DNA of 62,261 bases, taken from positions 1 through 62,261 of the forward strand of contig JAVBKV010000002.1 in the NCBI GenBank assembly GCA_031553885.1, given 5' to 3'. The notes beneath the pieces are model-generated. The model ran no database searches, was not told the origin of the DNA, and saw nothing but the letters and a program-made list of their open reading frames with translations. Of this stretch, positions 55,101 through 62,261 are shown one piece after another; within the stretch, counting starts at the first letter, position 1; each line of letters begins with the position of its first letter. A program made the position numbers and the translations under genes. This stretch comes from JAVBKV01 sp031553885. GTDB taxonomy: Bacteria > Bacteroidota > Bacteroidia > Bacteroidales > Azobacteroidaceae.

Positions 55101-55798
55101 CTTATTCACTTTATCTGGCTGGGTTCGATGTTAAGGATGTACACATGACAGACTTGGCATCCGGGCGGGAAACGCTGGACGATATTCAGCTGATTGTTTT
55201 CTGCGGAGGTTTCTCTAATTCGGATGTGTTGGGATCTGCCAAAGGTTGGGCCGGAGGATTTCTTTACAATGAGAAGGCAAAGGCTGCATTGGATAAATTC
55301 TATGCCCGTCCGGATACCCTGAGCCTCGGTATTTGTAATGGCTGCCAGTTGATGCTGGAGCTGAACCTGATCAATCCCCGTCACAAGGAGAAATCCAGTA
55401 TGAAGCATAACGATTCTCATAAATTCGAATCGGAGTTTGTTTCATTGACAATTCCCAGAAATAAATCGGTTATGTTCGAATCCCTTTCCGGAAGTAAATT
55501 AGGAATCTGGGTGGCCCACGGAGAAGGAAAATTCAGACTACCTATGGAGGAAAAGAAATATTACATCGTAGCCAAATATGCGTATGATTCATACCCTGCC
55601 AACCCGAACGGATCGGATTATTCTGTAGCCGGGATTTGTTCCAAAGACGGACGTCACCTGGCCATGATGCCTCACCTTGAACGGTCTGTTTTCCCCTGGC
55701 AATGCGGACACTATCCGGTTGATCGTAAACAGGACGAAGTTACTCCCTGGATCGAAGCATTCGTCAATGCCCGGAAATGGATTGAAAACAATAAATAA
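52112..55798 (+). CDS. purL: Phosphoribosylformylglycinamidine synthase (large, single-chain PurL)
   Basis: A 1228-residue enzyme of the long proteobacterial/Bacteroidetes PurL form. It converts FGAR to FGAM with glutamine and ATP in purine synthesis. Visible features: FSQVNSEHCRHKIFNG, KAETHNFPTTVEPFNGAATGTGGEIRD (nucleotide and Mg2+ site), GGGAVSSVDTG and the C-terminal glutaminase domain with nucleophile Cys in GICNGCQ and His/Glu in MPHLERSVFPWQ. The start MILFFRT is typical of the family. A core gene, it ends at a strong bidirectional terminator. Confidence 0.97.
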   Translation: MILFFRTVTNSIIAVDMAIKPSKGDTKKLIWLFSDAELINKKNIDGWFAGPRREMVTPWSTNAVEITQNMGVPGIARIEEFFAVAGKDSDHDPMLQRIYNGIGQDIFTINKKPEPILYIDDIAAYNQQEGLALSQEEIDYLNRVSEKLERKLTDSEVFGFSQVNSEHCRHKIFNGIFVIDGEEKESTLFKLIKKTSEANPNRLVSAYKDNVAFNQGPVVEQFAPVSGDKPDFFATRDIETVISLKAETHNFPTTVEPFNGAATGTGGEIRDRLGGGKASLPIAGTAVYMTSYPRTEEGREWEESMPPRKWLYQTPEQILIKASNGASDFGNKFGQPLICGSLLTFEHEENRKKFAYDKVIMLAGGVGFGMRKDALKGEPAKGENVVILGGDNYRIGMGGGAVSSVDTGEYASGIELNAVQRANPEMQKRVANVIRTLAESDNNPIVSIHDHGAGGHLNCLSELVETTGGKIDMSKLPVGDPTLSAKEIIGNESQERMGLLLKKEDLERVQKIAERERSPMYVVGETTGDMQFVFEQKDGQKPLNMQLADFFGKPPRTVMNDMTIEERFRPLKYDVSHLHEYLENVLQLEAVACKDWLTNKVDRSVTGKVARQQCQGEIQLPLSDLGAVALDYRGKSGIATSIGHAPQVALIDPAAGSVMAVAEALTNLVFAPLADKINSISLSANWMWPCKNPGEDARLYQAVEACSDFACELGINIPTGKDSLSMTQKYGEDKVYAPGTVIISAGAEVSDIRKIVSPVLLNQRSTFLYYIDFSFDAFKLGGSALAQSLNCLGDEVPTVQDFDYFKTTFNTIQDLIEQGLILSGHDISAGGMITAMLEMCFSNVDGGLEINLDKIKEKDLIKILFSENPGILIQVRDRKMVEKLLNEREIAYACIGRPTNERHILLSKDDAQYHFGIDYMRDVWYASSYLLDRKQSGEDCAKARFENYKQQPLQFRFNKNFTGKLMQYGISPDRKTNSGVRAAIIREKGTNGDREMAYSLYLAGFDVKDVHMTDLASGRETLDDIQLIVFCGGFSNSDVLGSAKGWAGGFLYNEKAKAALDKFYARPDTLSLGICNGCQLMLELNLINPRHKEKSSMKHNDSHKFESEFVSLTIPRNKSVMFESLSGSKLGIWVAHGEGKFRLPMEEKKYYIVAKYAYDSYPANPNGSDYSVAGICSKDGRHLAMMPHLERSVFPWQCGHYPVDRKQDEVTPWIEAFVNARKWIENNK

Positions 55799-55826
55799 AA
55801 GTGGATTGAAAAATTAAAAATCGGAT

Positions 55827-55869
55827 AAAAAAATAGGCGCAGTTCCAAATCGGATGCGCCTATTTTTTT
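55827..55869. terminator. Bidirectional intrinsic terminator between purL and the isomerase-like gene
   Basis: Two perfect 15-bp arms (55827-55841 and 55855-55869) with GC core TAGGCGCA/TGCGCCTA are flanked by seven As and seven Ts, around a 13-nt loop. It ends both convergent transcripts. Confidence 0.9.
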
Positions 55870-55886
55870 ATGGATATTTTATTCTT

Positions 55887-56777
55887 TTATTTTGCAGCTA
55901 CTGAATAATCAGCTTTTACGAAAGGAGCTTCCAGTAAATAATCCAGACTGGCTTTTACACTTCCTACCGGAGTAAAACCTTTGCTGTATCTTTCTACTTC
56001 AACAATCAGGTATTTGGCTCCTGATTTATCGATATTGTTGAAGATAGCATCAAATCCAACCATTCCGCTTTGTCCCAGTTCTTTTCTGTCCTTGATATGA
56101 AGGATTTCAAAACGACCCGGATATTTTTCAAACAGATCAACCGGAGCAAAACGACCCATAACCACCCAATATACGTCCATTTGGAAGAATACCAGATCCG
56201 GGTTTGTGTTCTCTACCATGTATTCATACATGACTTTATCTTCAATCTTTTCAAATTCAAAAGAGTGGTTGTGATAACCGAATTTCATGCCGGCAGCTTT
56301 ACATTTTTCACCGATTTGATTGTAATAGTCACAATAAATCTGAAGGTCTTTCAATGTTTTGGGAGTCGGCATAGAGGGAGCTACAATGTATTTCATGCCA
56401 GTTGCCTTATGTGCTGCGATGGCAGTGTCCCACCATGTCCAGATTTCATCCCATTTCGCAGTGCTGGGATCGTCCGGCAGACGATAGTTTGTGTGAGAAG
56501 AAAGAGCGATCAGACCGGCTTTGTCCAATTTGGATTTGAATTCTTCGGGAGACATACCGTAAAATTTACCATCATTGTAGCTGGCAGCTTCAATGTATTT
56601 ATATCCCATTTTTCCAACCGTATCGACAGTGCTGTCAAAACTTTTAATATCGTCCCGCAGGGAATACAATTGAAGACCGATGTTTTTGTCTATCTTCTGA
56701 GGGGTTTGTGATTTCGGTTGGCAGGAGGCCAACAAAATAACGACAAATAATGCCAATGCAGACTTAAGTGTTCTCAT
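55887..56777 (-). CDS. Exported sugar phosphate isomerase/epimerase-like lipoprotein (xylose isomerase-like TIM barrel)
   Basis: A 296-residue lipoprotein (ILLASC, ~Cys19). The AP-endonuclease-2/xylose-isomerase-like barrel is recognised by GYKYIEAASYNDGKFYGM, FGYHNHSFEFEKI (metal-ligand His/Glu region), FFQMDVYWVVMG, ILHIKDRKEL and LIVEVERYS. Members isomerise or epimerise sugars; many exported Bacteroidetes versions sit near glycan loci and have no proven substrate. It is a single gene, convergent with purL. A TATATTTG -7 box is at 56827-56834 (minus strand) without a good -33 box. Confidence 0.85.
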   Translation of the reverse strand: MRTLKSALALFVVILLASCQPKSQTPQKIDKNIGLQLYSLRDDIKSFDSTVDTVGKMGYKYIEAASYNDGKFYGMSPEEFKSKLDKAGLIALSSHTNYRLPDDPSTAKWDEIWTWWDTAIAAHKATGMKYIVAPSMPTPKTLKDLQIYCDYYNQIGEKCKAAGMKFGYHNHSFEFEKIEDKVMYEYMVENTNPDLVFFQMDVYWVVMGRFAPVDLFEKYPGRFEILHIKDRKELGQSGMVGFDAIFNNIDKSGAKYLIVEVERYSKGFTPVGSVKASLDYLLEAPFVKADYSVAAK

Positions 56778-56841
56778 GTTTTGTTAGTTTTTATAAAGAT
56801 TAATAACAGTTTTTAGATTGGACGTACAAATATACAACTTT

Positions 56842-56873
56842 TTTGCAAATCAACATTCTTTCGCCTATCTTTA
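56842..56873 (+). promoter_or_regulatory. Promoter of the L-serine dehydratase gene
   Basis: TTTG (56842-56845), a 20-bp spacer and TATCTTTA (56866-56873) match the Bacteroidetes consensus with one change. A leader of ~100 nt follows, containing loosely repeated 'ttgtaac/gttgaaag' units. Confidence 0.55.
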
Positions 56874-56977
56874 CACAAAAAATTAAAATAATAACCGGTT
56901 GTGAGTTGCAGGTTGAAAGTTGTTTTCGCACACACTCGGGAATTTGTAACTCGAAAATTGTAATTTGTAACATTTTC

Positions 56978-58168
56978 ATGGAAAGCATTCGCAGAATTTA
57001 TAAAATCGGTAATGGTCCGTCCAGCAGTCATACCATGGGCCCTAAGAAGGCGGCGGAATTATTCAGAGAGAAAAATCCGGAAGCAGCCTCTTTCCGGGTG
57101 ACTTTGTACGGAAGCCTGGCTGCTACAGGAAAAGGGCACCTTACCGACCAGGCGATTATCCAGGCTCTGAATCCTGTTCCTGTCGAAATTCTCTGGGAAC
57201 CGGAGGTATTTCTCTCTTTTCATTCCAACGGAATGCTTTTCGAGGCGGTTCAAAAAGGAGAAGTTACTGATAAATGGACAATTTTCAGTATCGGTGGGGG
57301 AGATCTGGCGAATGAAGAAACTCCGGAAGTTTCGGAAAATAGTATTTATAAAATGAATTCCATGACAGAAATCCTTCAGTGGTGTCAACGATCAGGAAAG
57401 GCTTTCTGGGAATATGTGGAAGAGGTGGAAGGCGAGGAAGTCTGGAATTTTCTGAATGATGTATGGGAGACCATGATGGATGGAATCCAGCGGGGTATCG
57501 ATGCGGAGGGAGTTCTGCCCGGAGGGCTGGGGCTTCAGCGGAAATCGTCTTCTTATTTTACCAAAGCCAAAAGTTATGCAGGCTCTCTAAGAAGTCGTGC
57601 TTTTATCTATTCGTATGCCCTGGCTACCTCAGAAGAAAATGCGGCGGGAGGGCGTATTGTTACTGCCCCTACCTGCGGGTCGTCCGGGGTTTTACCGGCT
57701 GTGTTGTATCATTTGAGGACTAAGCATGAGTTCCGGGATTCGAAAATTGTAAAGTCATTGGCTACTGCTGCTTTAATCGGTAACATTGTAAAGAAAAACG
57801 CTTCTGTATCGGGCGCTCAGGTGGGGTGCCAGGGTGAGATCGGAGTTGCCTGTTCCATGGCAGCGGCCGCAGCCACTCAGTTGTTCGGCGGCTCGGCAGC
57901 CCAGATCGAATATGCGGCCGAAATGGGGTTGGAACATCACCTGGGACTTACCTGTGATCCGGTTTGCGGATTGGTACAAGTGCCCTGTATCGAACGAAAT
58001 GCTTTTGCAGCAGTGAGAGCACTGGATGCCTGTTCATTTGCCATGTTGTCGGATGGAAAACACCTGGTCGGCTTTGACAAAGTGGTGCAAACTATGAAAC
58101 AAACCGGGCATGACCTGCCCAGTTTGTATAAGGAGACATCCACCGGCGGACTGGCTAAATTTATGTAA
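56978..58168 (+). CDS. sdaA: L-serine ammonia-lyase (single-chain, iron-sulfur type)
   Basis: A 396-residue enzyme that converts L-serine to pyruvate and ammonia. ATG 56978 (MESIRRIYKIG) is chosen; the frame is open further upstream but lies in the leader. The beta-domain motif GPSSSHTMGPKKAA and the alpha-domain cysteines for the [4Fe-4S] cluster (APTCGSSGVLPA, GACSMAAAAA-type region VACSMAAAAA, DPVCGLVQVPCIERNA) are present. The beta domain is shorter than in the E. coli enzyme. It converges with DUF2185 with only 3 bp between stops and no terminator. Confidence 0.93.
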   Translation: MESIRRIYKIGNGPSSSHTMGPKKAAELFREKNPEAASFRVTLYGSLAATGKGHLTDQAIIQALNPVPVEILWEPEVFLSFHSNGMLFEAVQKGEVTDKWTIFSIGGGDLANEETPEVSENSIYKMNSMTEILQWCQRSGKAFWEYVEEVEGEEVWNFLNDVWETMMDGIQRGIDAEGVLPGGLGLQRKSSSYFTKAKSYAGSLRSRAFIYSYALATSEENAAGGRIVTAPTCGSSGVLPAVLYHLRTKHEFRDSKIVKSLATAALIGNIVKKNASVSGAQVGCQGEIGVACSMAAAAATQLFGGSAAQIEYAAEMGLEHHLGLTCDPVCGLVQVPCIERNAFAAVRALDACSFAMLSDGKHLVGFDKVVQTMKQTGHDLPSLYKETSTGGLAKFM

Positions 58169-58171
58169 TCG

Positions 58172-58507
58172 TTAAAAATTATTTATTTCCACGTACATTT
58201 GATGTTCGTCGTCCCATTCAAACTCCGTATGGACCGGAGCGGCCAGGATTACATCCAATGCCGGATTAATGGATAGCATTTCTTCCGGATAAACGGCCTG
58301 GCAATTCGTCGGATTGTCCAGATACTCCTCATCTTCATCTCCATATAAAAACCTCCATCCGCTGTCTATGTTGGTTTCTGGATCGTCTCTGTAGCAAAAA
58401 CCGATATGATCGGCATCTAATGCTCGTTTGGATACAAAGGCGTATTTCCTTATTTTTTCTTCCCACGTTCGCCCTTCGGGAACGTCATCTTTCGTTTGTT
58501 CGTCCAT
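58172..58507 (-). CDS. DUF2185-like small cytoplasmic protein
   Basis: A 111-residue acidic protein without a signal peptide. YAFVSKRALDADHIGFCYRD and DSGWRFLYGDEDEEYLDNP match the DUF2185 pattern (also found in some immunity proteins of polymorphic toxin systems). No toxin gene is adjacent, so an immunity role is not supported here. It is 30 bp downstream of the barrel-protein gene and may be co-transcribed. Confidence 0.7.
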   Translation of the reverse strand: MDEQTKDDVPEGRTWEEKIRKYAFVSKRALDADHIGFCYRDDPETNIDSGWRFLYGDEDEEYLDNPTNCQAVYPEEMLSINPALDVILAAPVHTEFEWDDEHQMYVEINNF

Positions 58508-58537
58508 GACTGTATTCTGCGAAATTATTTAAATGAA

Positions 58538-59755
58538 TTAGTAGATCCGTTTAACTTGAAAAAGATACATTTTTAAATGAAGCCCCAGCATAAATACGTT
58601 TCCATCCATCTTGCCTCCTTGTGTGGTGATTATGCGGGGTGAGTACATTGCTTTTATTCCCAGTGAAAAATTGACTCCTCCGAGAAAATAAGGCTCCGGC
58701 TTAATTTTATTAAAATCCCTGAACAGGAAATCCAGGTTCATACCAACCAGTGGGGATACTGAAGTCCCCAGACTCAAGCCCTTTAGATCCGGATTGTCTT
58801 TTATATCTGCATCATAAGGAACGGCTCTGTTAAAGGATATTCCGGCAAAAGGAGTCAATTGAAGATGTTTATAACCAGCCACTTTATAACCCATTATGGG
58901 AGCGATCATGGAAACCGGAACAGATTCTCTGGAATACCAGATACGGTCTTTTCCCCGTATTTCGATGTCCTGTCTTGCTTTCCCGTCTATTCCATTAACA
59001 TTCAGGCCAAAGTAAAACTTTTTATAATAAGCATCTATGGAAAAAGTGATAAATCCCTGATTAAACCGAATGTAATCGGTTATATTTCCTGTAATAAAAG
59101 GAACTCCGCCTCCCAGCGACATGTTGACCATCCAGTCCCCGGCTCCCAGTTTATAGGTAATTGTTTCACGGACAACTTTAGTCAGGGGGGATCCGGAGTA
59201 TTCTTTCATAAAAGCATCGGCACGATTATTAATGTCATCGATGGAGATATTCGAATCATCAGATACGAGCAGGCGATCCAGAAACAAAACCAGAAAATCA
59301 TTCGTGTCTTTCGTAAAACTCATGGAATCGATGTCTGCAAGGATGTCGTCGTATTCAATGCGTAATCGTTCTTCTAATTTGAGAGAGAGCGCATCGCGAC
59401 TCGGAGTTATTGCCGGCTGATACCGGGTAAGAGAATCCACGTTCATATACATGACCCAGTTCAGGATGTCCTGGTAACTTCCGGTCCAGAAATAAAGCAT
59501 CAGTTGTTCCCCGGGCCAGACAGCCAGGTGTTCTTCATCAGCTACATCATACGCCAGGTAATCCATCACCTCTTTCGCTTCTTTCGTGTTTCCGGTCTCA
59601 AGGTCTTTCAGGAGTAACCGTCTTCCTTTAGATATCAAATCCGATTTGGAAAGCTCTGAATCACGAACCCTTTCGCCAACAGGAATGCTGTCCGACTGAC
59701 CGAATGAGGAAAATGAAGTTCCAATGAGAAGAAATAAAAGTATTCTGCTTTTCAT
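58538..59755 (-). CDS. Outer-membrane beta-barrel-like protein of unknown function
   Basis: A 405-residue exported protein. ATG 59755 gives a clean signal peptide (MKSRILLFLLIGTSFSSFGQ); ATG 59794 would place the promoter inside the gene. Residues ~25-200 are helical and acidic. The C-terminal half has alternating amphipathic strands (WMVNMSLGGGVPFITGNI, FNQGFITFSIDAYYKKFYFGL, YFLGGVNFSLGIKAMYS), consistent with a small barrel. No family is recognised with confidence. Confidence 0.7.
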   Translation of the reverse strand: MKSRILLFLLIGTSFSSFGQSDSIPVGERVRDSELSKSDLISKGRRLLLKDLETGNTKEAKEVMDYLAYDVADEEHLAVWPGEQLMLYFWTGSYQDILNWVMYMNVDSLTRYQPAITPSRDALSLKLEERLRIEYDDILADIDSMSFTKDTNDFLVLFLDRLLVSDDSNISIDDINNRADAFMKEYSGSPLTKVVRETITYKLGAGDWMVNMSLGGGVPFITGNITDYIRFNQGFITFSIDAYYKKFYFGLNVNGIDGKARQDIEIRGKDRIWYSRESVPVSMIAPIMGYKVAGYKHLQLTPFAGISFNRAVPYDADIKDNPDLKGLSLGTSVSPLVGMNLDFLFRDFNKIKPEPYFLGGVNFSLGIKAMYSPRIITTQGGKMDGNVFMLGLHLKMYLFQVKRIY

Positions 59756-59764
59756 ATTCAGACG

Positions 59765-59795
59765 TAAAGGTAGAACTTTTTTAAAATTCCGCAAA
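59765..59795 (-). promoter_or_regulatory. Possible promoter of the barrel-protein gene
   Basis: On the minus strand, TTTG (59795-59792), a 19-bp spacer and TACCTTTA (59772-59765) fit the consensus. The leader to ATG 59755 would be very short (about 5 nt), so the assignment is tentative. Confidence 0.4.
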
Positions 59796-59849
59796 AAGTA
59801 GGAGAGAAAAATATTGGTTTAAAATATTCGGATGAATTCCCGGTATCTG

Positions 59850-59879
59850 TTGGTCAATTACCTCAAATCATTATCTTTG
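59850..59879 (+). promoter_or_regulatory. Promoter of the M60 protease gene
   Basis: TTG (59850-59852), a 19-bp spacer and TATCTTTG (59872-59879) match the Bacteroidetes consensus. A ~50-nt leader precedes ATG 59935. Confidence 0.65.
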
Positions 59880-59934
59880 TAGCAGATATAAAATTATCAG
59901 GATAGCCTTTGTTAACTTCATAAATGTAAGAAAT

Positions 59935-62103
59935 ATGAAAAAAGCAGTAGCATTATTGGTTTGTTTATTGATTGTTGGTTCTATTTACTCCCAGATCCGG
60001 CAAGCCGGAGCATGGGGGCTGGAAAAAGATATAGCAGTTAAGGTGTCGTCGGCTACTGCATCAAACGAACAATCGGGTGAAGGAGCTGCCCGGTCAATCG
60101 ACGGTAACATGTCTACCTTATATCATTCAAGTTGGTTTAAAACTATTTTTCCTGTTGAGTTAAAATACACTTTCAATAAGCCGGAGGTTATCGATTATAT
60201 GATTTATTATCCGCGTACCGAAGGGATGAATGGTAATTTCAAAGAAACAGAGATTTACGCCGGCGAGAATGGTAAAGAGACGCTTGTCGGCAAATACAAT
60301 TTTAAAGGAAGTGGGGCCCCATCGGTAATTAACCTCAACGGTAGGAAGCCCGAATATGTAAAGATTATCGTAAAGTCGGGTGTGGGAGATAATGAGAACG
60401 GATTTGCAAGTTGTGCCGAAATGCAGTTTTTTCGTAAAAACGAGAAGAGTAAAATTCCGGATGTTTTCTCGGATCAAACGTGTTCCGGCTTAAAGAAAGG
60501 GATAAAAGAAAGTGATATAAAATCGATAGGGAATACTCAATTTCAGGCTCTTGCAAAAAACTTGTACAATAATACCTACGATAAGCGCTACCGGGTAAAA
60601 GAATATAAGCCTTATCCGAATCCGTCAACTGTTGCCGCTAAAAATAGAACCGGAACTTACAGTCTGCTTGACAATGCTACCGGAATAGTGGCTATGCAGG
60701 GAGAGGAAATTGTAGTGTTTGTCGGTGAAACAAATGGTCAGAATATCGCTTTGCGTTCAATCAATTTCGATAATGATTATTCTCCTGTCGACTACATGCT
60801 TAAAGAAGGTGCCAATACGATTCTGTGCCAGAGCGGAGGATTGTTGTATGTTATGTATCATACGGACGATAAAAATGCACAACCTGTGAAAATACACATA
60901 GCAAGCGGGAGCGTGAACGGAATCTATACTGTTTCTGAAAATATAAATTCCGATTGGAAAGAACTATTGAATAATGCCAAACATAAATACCTCGATGTCC
61001 AGGGTAAGTATGCACACCTGGTATTTCCGGTCAGCGATTTCAAGAAATATACGCCCGATATATCACGTTTGCTGGCAGCTTTTGATTCTATCGTATATCT
61101 TGAATCCCGTTTTATCGGATTGGAAAAATACAAAAGGGCCAATGGTAACCGCATGTTGTTTTACGTCTCTAATTCGGATTACTGGATGTTTGCAAGCGCT
61201 AACCGTACAGGTTATTCTCTTTCAGCAATGCCCCGTATATGCGATGTAAACAGATTACGTACAACCGAAATATGGGGTCCGGCGCATGAGGTGGGGCACA
61301 TAAATCAAATGCAGGGCTTAAAATGGGTGGGGCTTACCGAAGTTTCAAACAACATCTATTCGATGTACATACAATCAATGTTTGGGAATAAGTCACGGTT
61401 GTCTGAAGAAAAACTGAAATCCGATTTTGACGGAGTTTGGAATAACCGGTATGAGAAAGGGTTTACCGAGATGTTGGCTGCTAAAATATTGCACTCCGAT
61501 CATGCTGACGTCTTTTGTAAACTGATTCCTTTCTGGCAATTACAGTTGTATTTCTCGAATGTGAAAGGTTATGTCGATTTTTATGCGGATGTACACGAAC
61601 AAATACGGAACCTGGATCGTATCCCCGGCGATGCCCAGCAGCAACTGAATTTTATGCGAATCTGTTGCGATGTTTCGAAAACCGATCTCAGTGAGTTTTT
61701 TGAGCGTTGGGGAATGCTTGCTGTAACTTCAGGTACAGCTACCGACCACAGTTCCATTCAAAACCGGGTCAATTACAGGCGGAGTTTTAGTATTACTGAG
61801 AAACAGGTTGAGGAATTCAAGAAACAGGTTTCCGGATATGCAAAACCAGATGCGTGTATTTGGTATATCCATGATGAATGTGTAGAAACATTCAAAAATA
61901 AACCGGGTATAAAAAAAGGTAAAATGATTGTTACTGGAACCAATTATGAAACCGATACTAAAAATGCTGTGGCCTATGAGGTTTATGATGGAAATAAACT
62001 TGTATTTATAACTCCCGTTTCGAAATTTAAAATACCAGGCAATATTAATAGTCCTGTTGTTTATGCAGTTCCGTCAGTAGGGAGCCCGGTAAAAATGGAT
62101 TGA
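59935..62103 (+). CDS. Exported M60 (mucinase/enhancin-like) metalloprotease with an F5/8-type sugar-binding domain
   Basis: A 722-residue protein with a signal peptide (ALLVCLLIVGSIYSQ). Residues ~30-175 resemble a coagulation factor 5/8C-type carbohydrate-binding domain (ATASNEQSGEGAARSIDGNM). The M60 gluzincin domain carries HEVGH at 451-455 and the third zinc-ligand Glu469 (GLTEVSNN). A beta-sandwich ends the protein. Characterised Bacteroides M60 enzymes cleave O-glycosylated mucin peptides, recognising the glycan. It has its own promoter and terminator. It may help expose host or plant glycoproteins to the neighbouring glycosidases (inference). Confidence 0.9.
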   Translation: MKKAVALLVCLLIVGSIYSQIRQAGAWGLEKDIAVKVSSATASNEQSGEGAARSIDGNMSTLYHSSWFKTIFPVELKYTFNKPEVIDYMIYYPRTEGMNGNFKETEIYAGENGKETLVGKYNFKGSGAPSVINLNGRKPEYVKIIVKSGVGDNENGFASCAEMQFFRKNEKSKIPDVFSDQTCSGLKKGIKESDIKSIGNTQFQALAKNLYNNTYDKRYRVKEYKPYPNPSTVAAKNRTGTYSLLDNATGIVAMQGEEIVVFVGETNGQNIALRSINFDNDYSPVDYMLKEGANTILCQSGGLLYVMYHTDDKNAQPVKIHIASGSVNGIYTVSENINSDWKELLNNAKHKYLDVQGKYAHLVFPVSDFKKYTPDISRLLAAFDSIVYLESRFIGLEKYKRANGNRMLFYVSNSDYWMFASANRTGYSLSAMPRICDVNRLRTTEIWGPAHEVGHINQMQGLKWVGLTEVSNNIYSMYIQSMFGNKSRLSEEKLKSDFDGVWNNRYEKGFTEMLAAKILHSDHADVFCKLIPFWQLQLYFSNVKGYVDFYADVHEQIRNLDRIPGDAQQQLNFMRICCDVSKTDLSEFFERWGMLAVTSGTATDHSSIQNRVNYRRSFSITEKQVEEFKKQVSGYAKPDACIWYIHDECVETFKNKPGIKKGKMIVTGTNYETDTKNAVAYEVYDGNKLVFITPVSKFKIPGNINSPVVYAVPSVGSPVKMD

Positions 62104-62149
62104 ATGTATTTTTAAAACAAAAAAGGCTCATTCGCTCAATAAAAAAGAC

Positions 62150-62184
62150 AATCCCAACCGATTCATTATGAATTAGTTGGGATT
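62150..62184 (+). terminator. Intrinsic terminator after the M60 gene
   Basis: Arms AATCCCAAC (62150-62158) and GTTGGGATT (62176-62184) pair, with further inner pairing ATTCAT/ATGAAT and a short T run after it. It lies 47 bp beyond the stop codon. Confidence 0.75.
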
Positions 62185-62189
62185 TTGTG

Positions 62190-62197
62190 TATCTTTG
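62190..62197 (+). promoter_or_regulatory. Possible -7 promoter box at the right edge
   Basis: TATCTTTG matches the consensus -7 box and could start a gene beyond the window. No clear -33 box is seen; the upstream bases are the terminator hairpin. Confidence 0.35.
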
Positions 62198-62261
62198 TTT
62201 GTCCCCCGATAATAGGGTTTCGAGGCCAAAAACGGGGAAATCACGCTAAAAAATACAGCAT

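Noticed and set aside
58172..58507. DUF2185 as the immunity protein of a toxin pair
   Set aside because: No toxin-like gene is next to it; neighbours are serine dehydratase and a barrel protein.

Overview
The window is a stretch of a Bacteroidales chromosome (Bacteroides/Parabacteroides-like; genus not resolved). The evidence is a SusC/SusD pair, Bacteroidetes-type promoters (TTTG/TTG, a 19-21 bp spacer, then TAnnTTTG), many Cys-anchored lipoproteins, and a PurL and a single-chain L-serine dehydratase of the Bacteroidetes type. I saw no rRNA, tRNA, CRISPR array or insertion sequence.

Left accessory region (1-10.4 kb). The N-terminal part of a tyrosine recombinase runs off the left edge. Its upstream DNA carries 11-bp tandem repeats and a 36-bp perfect palindrome. 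Two GNAT acetyltransferases and a DUF418 membrane protein follow. Next is a defence-like island: a 925-aa SF1 helicase fused to a C-terminal nuclease-like domain, facing a three-gene operon of a half-size HsdS, a HAD phosphatase and an HsdM. No HsdR is present. HsdM has HPPF in place of the usual NPPF catalytic motif. The operon promoter is bracketed by two copies of a 16-bp dyad. This island is the best candidate for an undescribed system.

Polysaccharide utilisation region (10.6-45.8 kb, all minus strand). Reading in the direction of transcription: NHL/IPT surface lipoprotein, SusC, SusD, DUF1735 lipoprotein, GH127-type enzyme, an AT-rich unknown lipoprotein, a DUF4965-family protein, a GH43/GH117-like enzyme, two more GH127-type enzymes, GH2, an MG2/TonB-plug protein, a second DUF4965 protein, a membrane-spanning regulator with a SARP-like DNA-binding end, then GH76, a third DUF4965 protein, an S-type sulfatase and a second DUF418 protein. 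Three Cys/Zn-type GH127 enzymes suggest a glycan rich in beta-L-arabinofuranose, perhaps a plant glycoprotein; this is inference. Two promoters (SusCD operon and GH76 operon) share a TATATTTG -7 element and, instead of a -33 box, helically phased TAACCC repeats. These are candidate sites for the SARP-like regulator.

Right region (46.2-62.3 kb). Plus-strand genes encode an exported SMP-30/gluconolactonase-like protein, a Tat-type aldo/keto reductase, a DUF4091 glycosidase-like lipoprotein and a GH29 fucosidase, followed by purL. A bidirectional terminator separates purL from an exported sugar isomerase-like lipoprotein. Then come L-serine dehydratase, a DUF2185 protein, an outer-membrane barrel-like protein and an M60 mucin-type metalloprotease. 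GH29, the sulfatase and M60 fit a gut bacterium that uses complex plant or host glycans.
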